This document shows, piece by piece, positions 1-10,644 of a stretch of 64,000 nucleotides of DNA. Each line of letters starts with the position of its first letter. Positions within the stretch are counted from its first letter, which is position 1. The stretch is from Phymatolithon calcareum (Eukaryota; Rhodophyta; Florideophyceae; Hapalidiales). The position numbers were made by a program, and so were the translations under genes. The notes under the pieces were generated by a model, which saw nothing but the letters and a program-made list of their open reading frames with translations, was not told where the DNA came from and searched no databases. The stretch spans positions 558,001 to 622,000 of the forward strand of contig OZ345382.1 of NCBI GenBank assembly GCA_977006965.1. The letters are read 5' to 3'.

Positions 1-163
1 CAGTGATGATGTCGTGCTGATAGGCGAGATGGTCCTGTAGGTCTGCTATGTCCTCCCAGTTGGGCAGTGCGGTCTCCAGAACGACGGTGTGATTGCAACG
101 GCGACATGAAAAAACCGAAAGATCGGCAGTTGCGGCGGCGGAATCCCTGGCGTGCGAATGCAT
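1..163 (-). CDS. Small UBZ/C2H2-like zinc-finger protein, N-terminal part (runs off the window)
   Basis: The reading frame starts at an ATG at 163 and stays open for 54 codons to the window edge. It has a short Ala/Ser-rich leader, then a C-x2-C knuckle (FSCRRC), about 20 residues, and an H-x4-H pair in the context LQDHLAYQHDI. The order and spacing match the proteins at 3104-3289 and 63477-63659, with a similar acidic stretch before the histidines. The C-x2-C...H-x3/4-H pattern with an 'EH..xH' helix resembles ubiquitin-binding UBZ fingers such as that of DNA polymerase eta, but a generic C2H2 finger fits equally well. The function is unknown. The C-terminus is outside the window. A weak AT-rich TATA-like string lies at about 219-229. 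Confidence 0.5.
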   Translation of the reverse strand, partial: MHSHARDSAAATADLSVFSCRRCNHTVVLETALPNWEDIADLQDHLAYQHDIIT

Positions 164-2023
164 GATTCTGCGCAGGGGGTTGCGTTAGTGAGATGAGAGT
201 AACGGTGCAAGATTGCGGCGTTAAATAACCGTGAACTTACGGGCTATATGGGAGGCGGACACGGGGAAGACAAGGGCCAGAAGTTGTGGTGCTCTGACAA
301 TCGCGAGCGCGGGGATGGTGTTCGAGACTGATATGGCGGACGACGGCAGAAGAGAGGAGATTCAGAAGATATGTAGTCGGTGTGTTATGATGCAGACAGG
401 GAATAGTCTCCGGTGTATACACCAGGGAGTGATTGATGGAAGGGACTTGAGCAATAGAGCTGTTGAGGTGGAAAGTCAAGAGTAGCAACCGTATTTCTGA
501 ACTTGATTGAAGATGCATCAGCCATATGTAGACCCGCTCGCCGGACTGCGAGAGTAACAGTATTGTACTCGCGTCTGATACGATGGTCGGTGTGATTCCA
601 CGATCGGGGAGTGGGTATGTGCACAACTAGGTTACACAACGAGTTCGGTATCGTAGTTTTAACTGAATGAGTGGATGATGGAAACGTAGTACTGGACTAG
701 AAAGTATTCATTCTCATTCTCTGATTATGCGAACGAAAACAGAAGGTGCAAGTTCTGGGATGTAATAGTCGCACAGCGAGGAGGATCCGTTAAGAAGTTT
801 TAATCGTCCATCATAGTGATGCACCTAGACGCACATTTACAAGTCAAATACTCAGCACCAGTGGTGGAGATTGCGCTCTGTGGTGCGGTTCCGTTGTCCA
901 CGTTGTGCACATGAAGCTGAAAGTGGTGTGCCGGCACGTGTACTGCGCGTGCCTGCTCTCCAAGTATCGTAGGTAGTTTTTATTGATGAACTTACCAAGT
1001 TAGTTTGTGCAAGCCAGGAACGCGGGTCCGATAAATCTCGATTGAGAGAAGCTCGTGCTGCGTGCGCACATAGAGTCCAGTGTAACGATATGCAGCGTTA
1101 GGGATATGTGCATATACATCCGGCGCGAGAGTTATCGATGATGCGTGGAAGGAGCGCATTGCCGACAGCGGGCTGTAGAGTGGGGACCTCTGCTTCGAGT
1201 CTCTAAGCGCGATGGACAGGGAGATTGGTGCGGCGAAGCGCCAATGGAGAATATAGCAAGGCTTTGGACATGTGCGCCACAGACGAATGGTTGCGTTCCA
1301 CGTGAATGACATAGACAGAAGGAGTCGCAGACTTTACGAAGTCTGGCGTCACCGCATTTGCTGGGCTGAGCATTCCACGCACGACCGAATCGCAATTCAT
1401 GTACGGTAGTCCGCCCTGAGCAGTCTTGTGCGTTGATCGAAAACGGAACTAAATGCTCCCCTGAATATTCTTGTCGCGTGCTCCCGAAACCACAGCTATC
1501 GCTCTCTTGCTAGCTGTGCACATCCCAGGGAGTATCTAGGTTGCGTACTATTTAGCATTAACTGCCAGTGGAAGCACTTTAGAGAGCTCCCCAAAGAGAA
1601 TCTACGTAATTACGGGAAACAACCCCTTTCATTGCTATTGATGGGAGGTGAGAACACGAACGGACACTCACTATTTACGAAGGGCGCCACTTGTGGTAGA
1701 ATTACGTTTCGTTTCCAGCATTCTCTTCTTCCGCATCCGACATGTCGAAAATATTCCCTTGTTGCTCAAACACTGGCTTTCTTCGGACCGAATGACATTA
1801 TTCGAAAGCACCGGGAGAACTAAAGTTCAATATCTTAGATGGGAGGATTTAGAGGGAAATAGAGCTACAGCATAATGTAGGGATAGAAAAAATACTTTAT
1901 TGATGGGCGGACGAAATTAGCTACATTTGACGTGTGAGGTTAAAAATCTTTTTGGTGTTAGGGGGCTGTTCTTGCTCTAAAAAGCGCATTACAGGAACCC
2001 TAAAGTAGTCCAACCATGCTCCC
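164..2023. other. No recognisable gene
   Basis: Short ORFs occur on both strands but none shows a recognisable motif, biased composition or repeat. I see no retroelement or transposon domain here. Confidence 0.4.
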
Positions 2024-2031
2024 TATATAAA
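2024..2031 (+). promoter_or_regulatory. Possible TATA box (TATATAAA)
   Basis: A good match to a eukaryotic TATA box, 96 bp upstream of the ATG at 2127. It is the only support for that small ORF. A chance match is possible in this fairly AT-rich stretch. Confidence 0.25.
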
Positions 2032-2126
2032 TCAGAGCTGAATTATCATTGAAATACTTGCCGGAGACTCTATCGACTCACCGCATAGTCTCATTGTCTC
2101 TTTTATCGTACTCTTCTTATGCATAG

Positions 2127-2399
2127 ATGAGCGTTGCACCTATCCCAGCACCTCACGTTTCACCATGGAAGCATCCGGCAGCCCTCCTTCTTTCTGTCGA
2201 CCGCACCATACATAACGCTTTCCCACGTCACCCATTCCTAAATTCGACTGTGAGCCTTCCACTAACTCTGAATACACTTGTATCGCGCTCTCACGAGTAC
2301 GCGAAATATCGCATTTTGAAAATGATAAGAGGACGCGTACGGATTCCGCCTCGACGTCCACCGGATCTGAGGTTCGTGTTAGCAGCCACCGAATCGTAG
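2127..2399 (+). CDS. Hypothetical 90-residue ORF
   Basis: The ORF starts with ATG and encodes 90 residues, proline-rich at the N-terminus and basic near the C-terminus (a run rich in Arg and Pro around residues 67-80). No domain, membrane segment or signal peptide is evident. A TATA-like string lies 96 bp upstream. The protein is not recognised, and the ORF may be spurious. Confidence 0.15.
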   Translation: MSVAPIPAPHVSPWKHPAALLLSVDRTIHNAFPRHPFLNSTVSLPLTLNTLVSRSHEYAKYRILKMIRGRVRIPPRRPPDLRFVLAATES

Positions 2400-3103
2400 C
2401 ACTCCCTACCGTGGAATGTGATACGCATTTGAGCCCTACTGATGAGTATTTGACAGCTGTATGCCGTGTGCTGATGCGTTGGTAGGTTTAATTGAACAGG
2501 TAGCATTGATGCTCGGCGAAAACGTTGCATGCGCGTTTTCCAGAACAGGGAGAGTCATTGTGCAAACACGGGCGCATATTATGCCTCTTCCATCTCCCAT
2601 TTCGTTTTATTGAGCTCCAATGAATACGAAAGGAAATTTGCAATTTTTCTTATATCTTCAGAAGCATAAGGTAGTCACAGTGTACATTCGATCTTGTGGG
2701 CATGTAAACAGTTCTCTGTGCCCTCCTTGATCCCAGTATTGCACAAACTGCTTCCTTCGGAATTATTCCTTGCGCTCTATCTTTTCAGATGAGACTTTAG
2801 GAGTTCCTTAAATAGAATTATCAGTTTTCTCCCTATATATATTGGTGTATAACGGTTTCCTGATCACAGCAGCTCTTCCTTTTTATTGGAAAAGCTCAAA
2901 GAAGACACGGCTTTTCTCGGGATTCAAATTCACTTGCAAGCCCTCAAACATTTGATCTTTCTTACACGCATGTTAGAAGTGTGCTGAGTTTTTCGACCAA
3001 TAATTGCCATGACGTCTTAGCCAGGACTTTGGAACCTATTTAGAGCACAGCGCAGGAATACCCAATGTCTACTTTATTTTCTGCTATGCCATCGGCGCTG
3101 GAA
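2400..3103. other. No recognisable gene
   Basis: AT-rich intergenic sequence with a second TATA-like string (CTATATATAT near 2830). No ORF is attached to it that I can support. Confidence 0.35.
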
Positions 3104-3289
3104 TTACTCCTCATCATCGTCTTGATCAAAATAGTCATCCGCGTCAAAGTCGTTAAAGTCCAGGTCAATCTCGTGATCAAATATAATGTGTTCATGAAGC
3201 TCGATGTAGTTTTCAAGGCTTATGGGGACTTCGAAGTAAGCGAACCATGCGCAAGTCTTACAAGAGAACTTCGTAAGAGTCATGCTCAT
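3104..3289 (-). CDS. Small UBZ/C2H2-like zinc-finger protein with acidic tail
   Basis: A complete 61-codon ORF from an ATG at 3289. It has a C-x2-C pair (FSCKTC), a hydrophobic middle (FEVPISLE), an H-x4-H pair (HEHIIFDHEI), then an Asp-rich tail ending in a run of D and E. It aligns without difficulty to the 60-residue protein at 63477-63659 (both have 'EVP.S.E', 'EHI..xHEI' and 'F.DF..D.Y.D') and to the partial protein at 1-163. Conservation of residues outside the metal ligands argues for a real protein family. A role in ubiquitin or nucleic-acid binding is inference from the finger only. Upstream are a CTATAAGAAC box (3503-3512) and a possible 5' UTR intron. Confidence 0.6.
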   Translation of the reverse strand: MSMTLTKFSCKTCAWFAYFEVPISLENYIELHEHIIFDHEIDLDFNDFDADDYFDQDDDEE

Positions 3290-3301
3290 TTTTCCTCGTC
3301 C

Positions 3302-3399
3302 CTATCGAATGTTTCCACGACGCGAGCAAATGGGCACAGAGAGCATTTGATAAGTATGCAAGTTAATCTTCAGATCGAAAGGGCAGGTTGAGAACGTAC
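3302..3399 (-). other. Candidate 5' UTR intron of the zinc-finger gene
   Basis: Read on the minus strand, a strong donor (G|GTACGT) at 3399 and an acceptor (CGATAG) at 3302 delimit 98 nt just upstream of the ATG at 3289. The upstream exon between the TATA-like box and the donor contains no ATG, so a spliced leader exon would be consistent. There is no transcript evidence. Confidence 0.3.
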
Positions 3400-3502
3400 C
3401 TTTCAAGCGCTTCGTGAGCGGGTACTCTTGATTTTTCTTCGCAGTGACGACGTGAGTTCGCGCAACCACTTTTCTCACGTACGAATCAAGAAAGGGGGGT
3501 TC

Positions 3503-3512
3503 GTTCTTATAG
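3503..3512 (-). promoter_or_regulatory. CTATAAGAAC core-promoter-like box
   Basis: On the minus strand this reads CTATAAGAAC, identical over 10 bases to the box upstream of the homologous gene at 63477-63659 (63742-63751). It is 214 bp upstream of the ATG, or about 116 nt once the candidate 98-nt intron is removed. Confidence 0.4.
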
Positions 3513-5081
3513 GGGCATCACCGTGAATGAGACTATCGCATTGCTGCCAATGCCACAGGCTACACGTGTTCCGTTGTGTAGATTAGATCACCTAGTAGTG
3601 GGGGGTAGGAAGAGAAACGCTACTTTCTGCTTTCATTTTATCAAAGCGAGTCTGATCATTGCGTGGCATGGTGGATATTTGCGTATACCGTATTTATTGG
3701 AAACTAATCAGAGGAGTGTATTACGGTAGACCAATAAGACCAGGAAAAGGACCAACCACAAGCGAGATGAAGCAGACGTGTCAGGCGTTGCCGAATGTTC
3801 ATTTTTTCGAGATTTTTTACTAACGTTCTTCAATAAATCTTGTAGAATGTTGGATAGTTTTCTCTGCGTTTTCCTAACATGGCGTGATGCAGAGCATGGA
3901 ACGTCCTATCAGTTTAAATAGCGTAAGCGCCGTCGACACGCCTTGGAGTGGAACTGAAGAGCACGCCGCGGCACTGATACCCTAGCCTCTTCCCCGCACG
4001 AATAGTCCACTTTTTAACCAACACTACTGTCATCGCACCATTCAAAAAAGAGCCGCCCAAATTTCCACTCATTGGCAGTCGACATGTTTCTCAGACTTGA
4101 TATGATTTTACGACGTCTAAAGTCATTTTAATGTGCCTCCGAAAAGTGCGGCTTCTAGGTGGCTGTGCTCAGAGCATCTTTCGTAAAAAGTCTCATCAAA
4201 AATTGTTGCCGTCGAGTCTACCAGTGTCTCATCCCCAATGTCTCAATCACTTCTTCAGTCCGCATCATCTCTTGCTTGCGCTTCTGGGCAATGGTCATGC
4301 AGGCTTGCTTCTAATGCGAAGGCAGGTTCACTGCAATATGGAGACCAATTTGGTTTTTGCGATAAGTTTATTTTTAGAATTAGTAAAGTACTAAGTACTT
4401 TCCTTCTTTCGCCTTAGTCTCTCTCACATTTTGGAGGCTATATTTCAGGTCGATGGTTGACACACTGGATTAGTCATAGGAGGCGGAGCCTTTCCCTCTT
4501 TCCTCGTGCGAGTGGCCCGAAAACTTCTCGAAGAGTTGGTGATTGCCTTCTTCAGTCGCTGTAGCACCTGCGTGTTTGTAACCCAATATGGTGGAAGTCG
4601 TGCACATTGGTTTTGAATAGGTAATAGTTTGCAGCCCACTCGTGGAATAGGAGCCTCCTACCGTTGTGCGCATGCATTATGGGACTCTCCATATCAACAG
4701 CCTCGTCGTCCAAGGAAAAGTACAGCAATTTTCATACATGATGCTGATGAAAGCGGGCCAAGACGTGAGGAAAAATGGTACTGTAACAAAACGGTTTCCC
4801 TAACCTATATGGCAGATCGCTTTCTCCTGAGCCGGATGCCGAAGGGTGGACTCTCCCTGTTCTTCGCTCAGAATACGAAACCACCGTGTTGAAACGTGCA
4901 AGCGGGTCAATGAATGTAGACCTCACTGTAGACTCCCATAGAGTGGTTGTACATGTTTGATTTAATGTTGTCGAAGGCAAAGTAGCGATAGCTCTGTGCG
5001 CTTTGTGAAAGAGAGGGACAGGATGACTGTCGTGTGCTGCTACTGTCCTCCGAGCGTAAGGTGCAAAGCTAAGCAAATGTC
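3513..5081. other. No recognisable gene
   Basis: Several ORFs of 60-115 codons exist on both strands, for example 4732-5076 minus. None shows a family motif. They overlap one another in different frames and look like chance. Confidence 0.35.
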
Positions 5082-5093
5082 GGGGGGGGGGGG
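5082..5093 (+). repeat. 12-base G homopolymer
   Basis: An uninterrupted run of 12 G immediately precedes the LINE remnant. Such a run is prone to length error in assembly. Confidence 0.8.
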
Positions 5094-5099
5094 TGAAGA

Positions 5100-5465
5100 A
5101 TTATGCGACGAGTAAGAATGAACCGTGTTTAACCATCCGCTCGATATACCCTCATAATATAACATACGAGAAGATGCCAAGAATCGCTCTAAAGAGAATC
5201 ACTCAAAATCGGAACTTGGAACTCCCGCTTCCGTCATCTCGACTCATCTGTATATTATACGGATGTGAGTTCTAGAATCTTACAAATCCAATCCTGAAAA
5301 AGCTTAACGTTACCACATCGAATATGCTGTCCGCTATGACGAAAATAATGAAAGCCGAAGAATCATAAGAGCCCTCCTTGCCCGTGTTACAATGGATTAA
5401 GGACCGTCGCTGGGGATGGTTAGGACATGTTTTGCGCATGAATGGGAAGAAGCTCGTCTGCTAGA
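5100..5465 (+). pseudogene. Degenerate LINE C-terminal fragment
   Basis: The plus-strand translation contains two hallmarks of the C-terminal region of non-LTR retrotransposon polyproteins. One is the 'LYGCE' block (here ILYGCEF followed by a stop, near 5250-5275) with a short leucine-rich stretch after it. The other is an 'RRW.WLGHVLRM' block near 5400-5440 (read as DRRWGWLGHVLRMNGK). A frameshift or stop separates them. This C-terminal signature is common in several APE-type LINE clades. The fragment is not part of the LINE family seen at 7.8-10.6 kb, which lacks this block. It is truncated by the 5' LTR of the Ty3 element at 5486. Confidence 0.6.
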
Positions 5466-5485
5466 TGATGCTACAATGCGCACCC

Positions 5486-5878
5486 TGTAGGCAATTATGC
5501 GTCTACGCTGGACACAAGCACATAAGCCTACTGTCCTTCTTCTACGATATTGTATTGCGTGCAAGATTTACCACGTACAGTCTGACTACCACAATTTCTG
5601 GGCACGTTCCTAATATGGATAGTAACATAAGTCTATGTAGTGTTACCTGATACGGTATCGACGTCCCATAGCAATATCCCAAACATAGCTGGTAGTTACA
5701 TGGCTACGTATTATAGTATTTAGAAACAGTATAAAACCTGGTTGCAGCCTCCCGAGCTGGGGAAGGCAGAGCACCTAGAGCAACCATAACAACTACATCA
5801 TGATCCGGGAGCAACAATAACTCTTGGAGATCCGAGGTGTCTGGCTGAGTTTGTAACAAGCTGCGAGACTTATCTACA
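5486..5878 (+). repeat. 5' LTR of Ty3-1
   Basis: 393 bp, TGTAG...CTACA, near-identical to 13785-14177 over the full length. It contains a TATA-like TATAAAACC string near 5730-5738 that could serve as the U3 promoter. Confidence 0.93.
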
Positions 5879-5915
5879 GAAATTTCTGTTTCCTGCAGGA
5901 GACAGGTCTCGCTGC

Positions 5916-7361
5916 ATGGTATTGACGCGCTCTCAGGGCCTGCCCAACGGGCCGGCAAGCAACATGCCGGAACCGGGCTCCAGCACACCGGATGGACACG
6001 TAAGCGGCACAGCTTTGTTCACTCCGATTAACCACCCTATTCTCAAGTCCCTCGACCCGTCGGATATCATCAAGTTCATGGAGAAAAGAAAACATTACGA
6101 GCTACAAGTATCGGAAAAAAGTAAGGAAATCCCGACGCTCACAGCAGCAAGTTTCCTTGTTTCAATTGAACCTCAGCTTCTTTGCAGCATGCACTTCATG
6201 GGCGAATTTGATGAGATTGCCCCAGGGGTTGAGCTTGAGTGTATAATTTCTGAACACGTCAAGCGTCTATTGCAGAAAATGGTCGATGTGGCAAGTTCTA
6301 AGGCACCTGACACTCAAGTTATTGAGGCAGCCTTTGTTGGGCTGCGCACTCCAATGCATATCAAGGACGCCGGCTCGAGGATCAAACGACTCGTAGCGAA
6401 CTACCTAAAGCGCATGGCAGATATTGGGTATACATCATTCAAGGACAATAACCCGAAAATGACTGTGGCGCATCTCACAAGGGCACTGTATCCAGTTACC
6501 CTAAAAATTCAAATTGAGAAAGATATCGAGTACAGACCGAGTCTGAAGAAGGATGTTCATGCTTTCATTAAGCATGTAGCCCATCAAGCTGAGCATATCG
6601 AGAAAGCACGGAGTTTTGGGGAACCCATGGCGCCTCAAGCAACTGCGAAGAGCACCTCAAAGACTACGGCAAACGCAGAAGTGGAAGTTAAAAAATCGGC
6701 TTCTGCCCCATGTAAGACGGACAACAAGCCTGCATGCTTGTGGCCTGTGCACACAGGAAAAGGTTTGAGGCATTTTTTGAAGGACTGCAAGGACTGTCTT
6801 CAAAATGAGAAGTCAGCACTTATCGAAAAATATAAGTCTGAAAAACAGAACAAAAATATGAAAACCAAGAAGGTGCACGAGCCAAAATTGGAGAAGAAAG
6901 ATAATGATTTCCTTGTCCCTGCTGTTCTGGGTGGTGTACTAGAAACGTCAGTTTGTACCGACAGCGGCTCAGACATCAACCTTATGAAGAAGAAGCTCTT
7001 GGATGACATGCGAGCGAGAGGAGCTGTGATGCAAGTCACCTCCCTTGCTCCTGCCCAGAGATACGGTTTGGCTATCACGAGCAATGGTGAGGAGCACAGT
7101 TTATATGTCGAGTGTTCGCACACTGTGAATCTATCAGTGAAGCTTTCTATTCGTCATGGAGCTGGTTTGAACTTGCGGAATGTATTGTGGTACGTGACGA
7201 ACTCGGAAATGGACAGCCCCCTATTAGGCCGTCACAAAGTCCGTGCTCTCGATCTGGATGTTAACAAGCTACTCAAAGCAGCTTTCGAAAAATTCGGGTC
7301 CAAAATCGACGTGAACGACTTTCTCGATGATCAAACCCAACAGGAAGGAACTTTGGCATAG
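5916..7361 (+). CDS. Ty3/gypsy Gag-protease polyprotein
   Basis: An intact 481-codon ORF from ATG 5916, 38 bp after the 5' LTR. Residues 1-280 are the Gag region, largely helical and without known motifs. Around residues 275-295 is a Cys/His knuckle-like stretch (CLWPVHTGKGLRHFL followed by KDCKDC), the likely RNA-binding nucleocapsid. Residues 345-460 are a retropepsin-like aspartic protease with the active-site loop written DSGS (CTDSGSDINLM) and a downstream LLGR motif. The frame ends at a single UAG (7359-7361), and the RT frame continues in the same phase immediately after it. The product would package element RNA and cleave the polyprotein in cytoplasmic particles. Confidence 0.88.
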   Translation: MVLTRSQGLPNGPASNMPEPGSSTPDGHVSGTALFTPINHPILKSLDPSDIIKFMEKRKHYELQVSEKSKEIPTLTAASFLVSIEPQLLCSMHFMGEFDEIAPGVELECIISEHVKRLLQKMVDVASSKAPDTQVIEAAFVGLRTPMHIKDAGSRIKRLVANYLKRMADIGYTSFKDNNPKMTVAHLTRALYPVTLKIQIEKDIEYRPSLKKDVHAFIKHVAHQAEHIEKARSFGEPMAPQATAKSTSKTTANAEVEVKKSASAPCKTDNKPACLWPVHTGKGLRHFLKDCKDCLQNEKSALIEKYKSEKQNKNMKTKKVHEPKLEKKDNDFLVPAVLGGVLETSVCTDSGSDINLMKKKLLDDMRARGAVMQVTSLAPAQRYGLAITSNGEEHSLYVECSHTVNLSVKLSIRHGAGLNLRNVLWYVTNSEMDSPLLGRHKVRALDLDVNKLLKAAFEKFGSKIDVNDFLDDQTQQEGTLA

Positions 7362-7764
7362 GTCATTAATCAAGGAGTGTTCCATTCCCAAGGCTATGAC
7401 AATGACCAAGGTACAAGTCAACTGGACGAAGAGTGTTTCGTGGATCTCGGTATCGATACACCTGAGGAACTAAATAAGGCCATCCTTGAAATGCCAAAAG
7501 TTGCTGAAGAAAATGGCGCGAGCGCCGCAGCATTGGAAAAATTGACAAATGTTTTCATGGAATACAAAGACGTATTTCGAGTACGCCTTGGAAACGATCC
7601 TCCAGCAGACGTTGAGCCAATGCGCATACCGTTACGTCCTGACTCTACTCCCGTTATTGCAAAGACCAGGAGGTATTCTGAGCCACAGAGGGTTTTTATG
7701 GATGCTTACTTCAACCGACTAATTGAGTTCGGATTCGTGGTCCCCGAGACTAATCAGACATGGG

Positions 7765-10644
7765 GGGGGGTTATATGTTGATTTATTTTAGAAGCTCCCA
7801 AAACCTCAATTTGATTAACAGGGCAGCTTCTCGCTATCTTCCACATTCATCTCTCTACTAGCCTCCTAATATGTCCTTAATCCGAGATTCTCTCCCTGTG
7901 AGGGCTCGAGTGAGTCGTTCGCATTCGTATTCAGTTTCTTGGTCCATCTTCATGCACCATAGTGTGCGTTGGCGCACAACGAGCTCAATCACAGCTCCGT
8001 GTCCAAAGTACTTTGCTAAAACTGATTTTCTCCACAAAGGAGCTCTGTTGAAAAGAAATCTCAGGCATCTCAACCGCGCCGTTCTGTCCCTTATACGTAA
8101 CAATCCAGGTAGTTCATTCGGCTTGTCGACCGGGATTTTAACTGTCCGTGCCTCTTCTTCCAACGACAATATTTTTGCTGCTTCCCGTATGCGTCCTCGT
8201 TTTGATACCTTACCTTCTTCTGCTTGTTTTAGAGCTTCTTTGAGGTGCTTCTCTTCTCTAAGATGCCCAATATCCTTTGACACATCTTCCAGGTCTTCTT
8301 CTCTTCCTTATTATTCTTCTGCGAGCTCAAGATACTTCTTCCGTCTTACCAGGCTTAAGGCGAACCTTTCAGCCTGGTGCGCTCTCCTCATCTGTGGGCT
8401 GGCGAGTCGGCAGAGCACTCGCATCCGCTCCCTTCGATGTTCGGCATATTTTCCGAAAACATACCTGAAGAAAAGACCTTCTGGTGCTTCGATTGCCGAT
8501 AACAGACGTTTGGTGATCGGGGTCAGATGAATGGAATACACCCATTTGGGGAGAATCAATGACTTGAAAATCCTGATGCAAATGGCTGGGTGGAATCCTC
8601 TGACGTTCACGCCTATTTGGCGGAGCTTGCGTATACATCCCACCGCATTTCGAACTCTTGCAATTCCTGTATCGTCCGTGACTCCGTTGTTGTACATACT
8701 GATCCCCAGGTATGAAAGTCTCCAGGCCTGGTGCAGCTCTTTTCCTGCAAGGAAAAATTTCTTCTTTGGGAGGCCTTTGTACTTAAGGACCTCACTCTTT
8801 CCTGGCTGTGTGCTCCATTTCATGGAGTTCTCGCTTGCCCACTTCGTGGCTATGTCCAATTGGTTTTGATACCCTTTGGCATTTTTAGCCTGAAGAAGAA
8901 CATCATCAGTAAATAATTGCGCTGGATGTTCAGACACGGTTCTTGGTACTTGGGCGGCGGCTTCGGCGAACGTATCCATGAATATATTTTATAGGCATGG
9001 ACTGAGGGGGGACCCTTGGGGAACACCTCGGTCGATAATGTACCACGTTTTTGTTTCGTCTCCTGCCGACGTGATCCACGAGGGTTTCAACAGGTAAGAT
9101 ACCATCCTTGTGATGTATGCCGGTAGCTTGCTCTTCAGTCGTTCAAGGAGTATATCCCTGGGGACGCTGTAATAAGCTGCAGATAAGTCGAGTACAGCAA
9201 CGTACGGGTGGCCATTTTGTATAGTACTTTTTGCGCGAAGTATCGCCAGATACGTGCTCTTGTCCCTCCGAAAACCGAGTTGTGCCCTATTGAAGCGGTA
9301 GTGAACCCTTATGTATGAGTCCAGGGCAGAGTCGATAATCTTTCTGACCTGACTCAGGAGAGATATTGGCCTATAGTTTGCCGCAATGTGCGCTGGACCT
9401 TTCTTGTATAGGGGAATAAGTGTTGCTTTTCGCCATTGTTTTGGAAGGCACGTCAGTCGCCCACATGCCTCCCACAAAGCCAGTATAATGCTGAAAGAGA
9501 CCTCCTTGTTTGCGTGCAGCATCTCAACGGCTATCCGGTCTGGGCCAACTGCTTTCCCTCTTGCCGCCCTATTGAATGGTCTTCGAAGATGTCTTCTCAT
9601 TGCTCTGTTAACTTTGAACATCTCAAGATTCACGTTCCAGTCCTTCTCGGCTTTGTACACGCTCGAGATATACGCGGAAATCTTGCTCGGGTGTACTGGG
9701 GCTCCTTTCATGACCTTGCTCGCGACGTTTGCAGCCTCGCTGGGGCCTTCTTCTCGATTCCCTCTAGAAATGACTCAAATTGATCCTCCTTCGATTTCCG
9801 TACCTTTTTCTTGATCAACGCTTTGACATTTTTAAGCTCTACCCTGTCAGTTTGTAGACTCGTCCTTTTAACCCTTTTGTATAACCGTGTTCGTTTCTTG
9901 GCTAATTGATCGAGCTCTGCATTCCAGAAAGTCTTGTATCGTCCCGACCTGGGCTTGTTGGATGTCCAGGGCTTTGCTAGCTTAGCACAGAGAACATCGT
10001 ACCATGCATTGAGTTCGTCTTCCTTGTTACAAGCGCGCAGTCGTTCTATCATATCTGGGGCCCATGTCGATATTTCCGAACTGGCTTTCGCCACTCGTTC
10101 TGGACACTTCCTTGCTGCTCTGGATACAAATTTTTCTCTCTGCTCCGCAGCGATTTTGTAGTTCAGGAATCACATTCGTACCGGTACGTGCTCGGTATTT
10201 CCTTCCCACAATCCATTTTGAACATATGGGAGCTCCGATTCCGCTGCCTTCGTCAGGAAGATGTCGATATTACTCCTCCCTTGTTTTGTCACGAATGTTG
10301 GGCTACTCGCTGTCCATATTCTCCAATTGTACTTAGCTGCCCAGGACACAATTTTGGTCCCCCTCCAGTTGCTCCTGTGGTCCCAAAGTCTATGTCTCGC
10401 ATTCAGATCTCCCATAATGACAGCTTTTCCACGGCAGTATTTGTGTAGACAGGTTAGGCATTTCTCGTACTCTTCTTGTCTTGCTAGTGGTGAGCTGTAC
10501 ACCACAGCCATGGTAACGTTAGCCACATTTTCCACAACAGCTTGGTAAGCCTTCGTCGCTGTCTTGAAGAGGACTCTTGTTGGTGTTCCTGGTCTGCTTA
10601 TGAGTGCCACTCTTCCACGAGGTTTCTCTCTGCCTTCCTGGGGT
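7765..10644 (-). mobile_element. LINE (APE-type, family LINE-A), copy 1, 5'-truncated
   Basis: A minus-strand insertion in the Ty3-1 RT, flanked by a 6-bp target duplication CATGGG (7759-7764 and 10645-10650). It encodes, in order, the C-terminal half of an AP-endonuclease, an RT and a C-terminal helical region. The upstream endonuclease half and any ORF1 are missing, as expected for incomplete target-primed reverse transcription. Excising it restores the Ty3 reading frame exactly, so it is a clean late insertion. A homologous copy occupies 50.6-60.0 kb and a 3' scrap lies at about 29.8-30.05 kb. Confidence 0.88.
7858..10640 (-). pseudogene. LINE-A endonuclease/reverse transcriptase remnant
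   Basis: Minus-strand pieces in order are as follows. The endonuclease C-terminal half is at 10170-10610 (GDLNARHRLWDH and GRSNIDIF, the standard metal-binding and C-terminal blocks). A Lys/Arg-rich linker is at 9708-10094. RT fingers and palm are at 8989-9711 (GPDRIAVEM, LGFRRDKST, YRPISLL, DLSAAYYSVPR, GVPQGSPLSPCL). A single Tyr-to-stop change at 8987 separates these from 8311-8979, which has the catalytic YADD-type motif as FTDD. A C-terminal helical segment at 7858-8283 is in another frame. The RT would have copied the element's RNA at a nicked chromosomal site. Stops and frameshifts make this copy dead. Confidence 0.85.
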
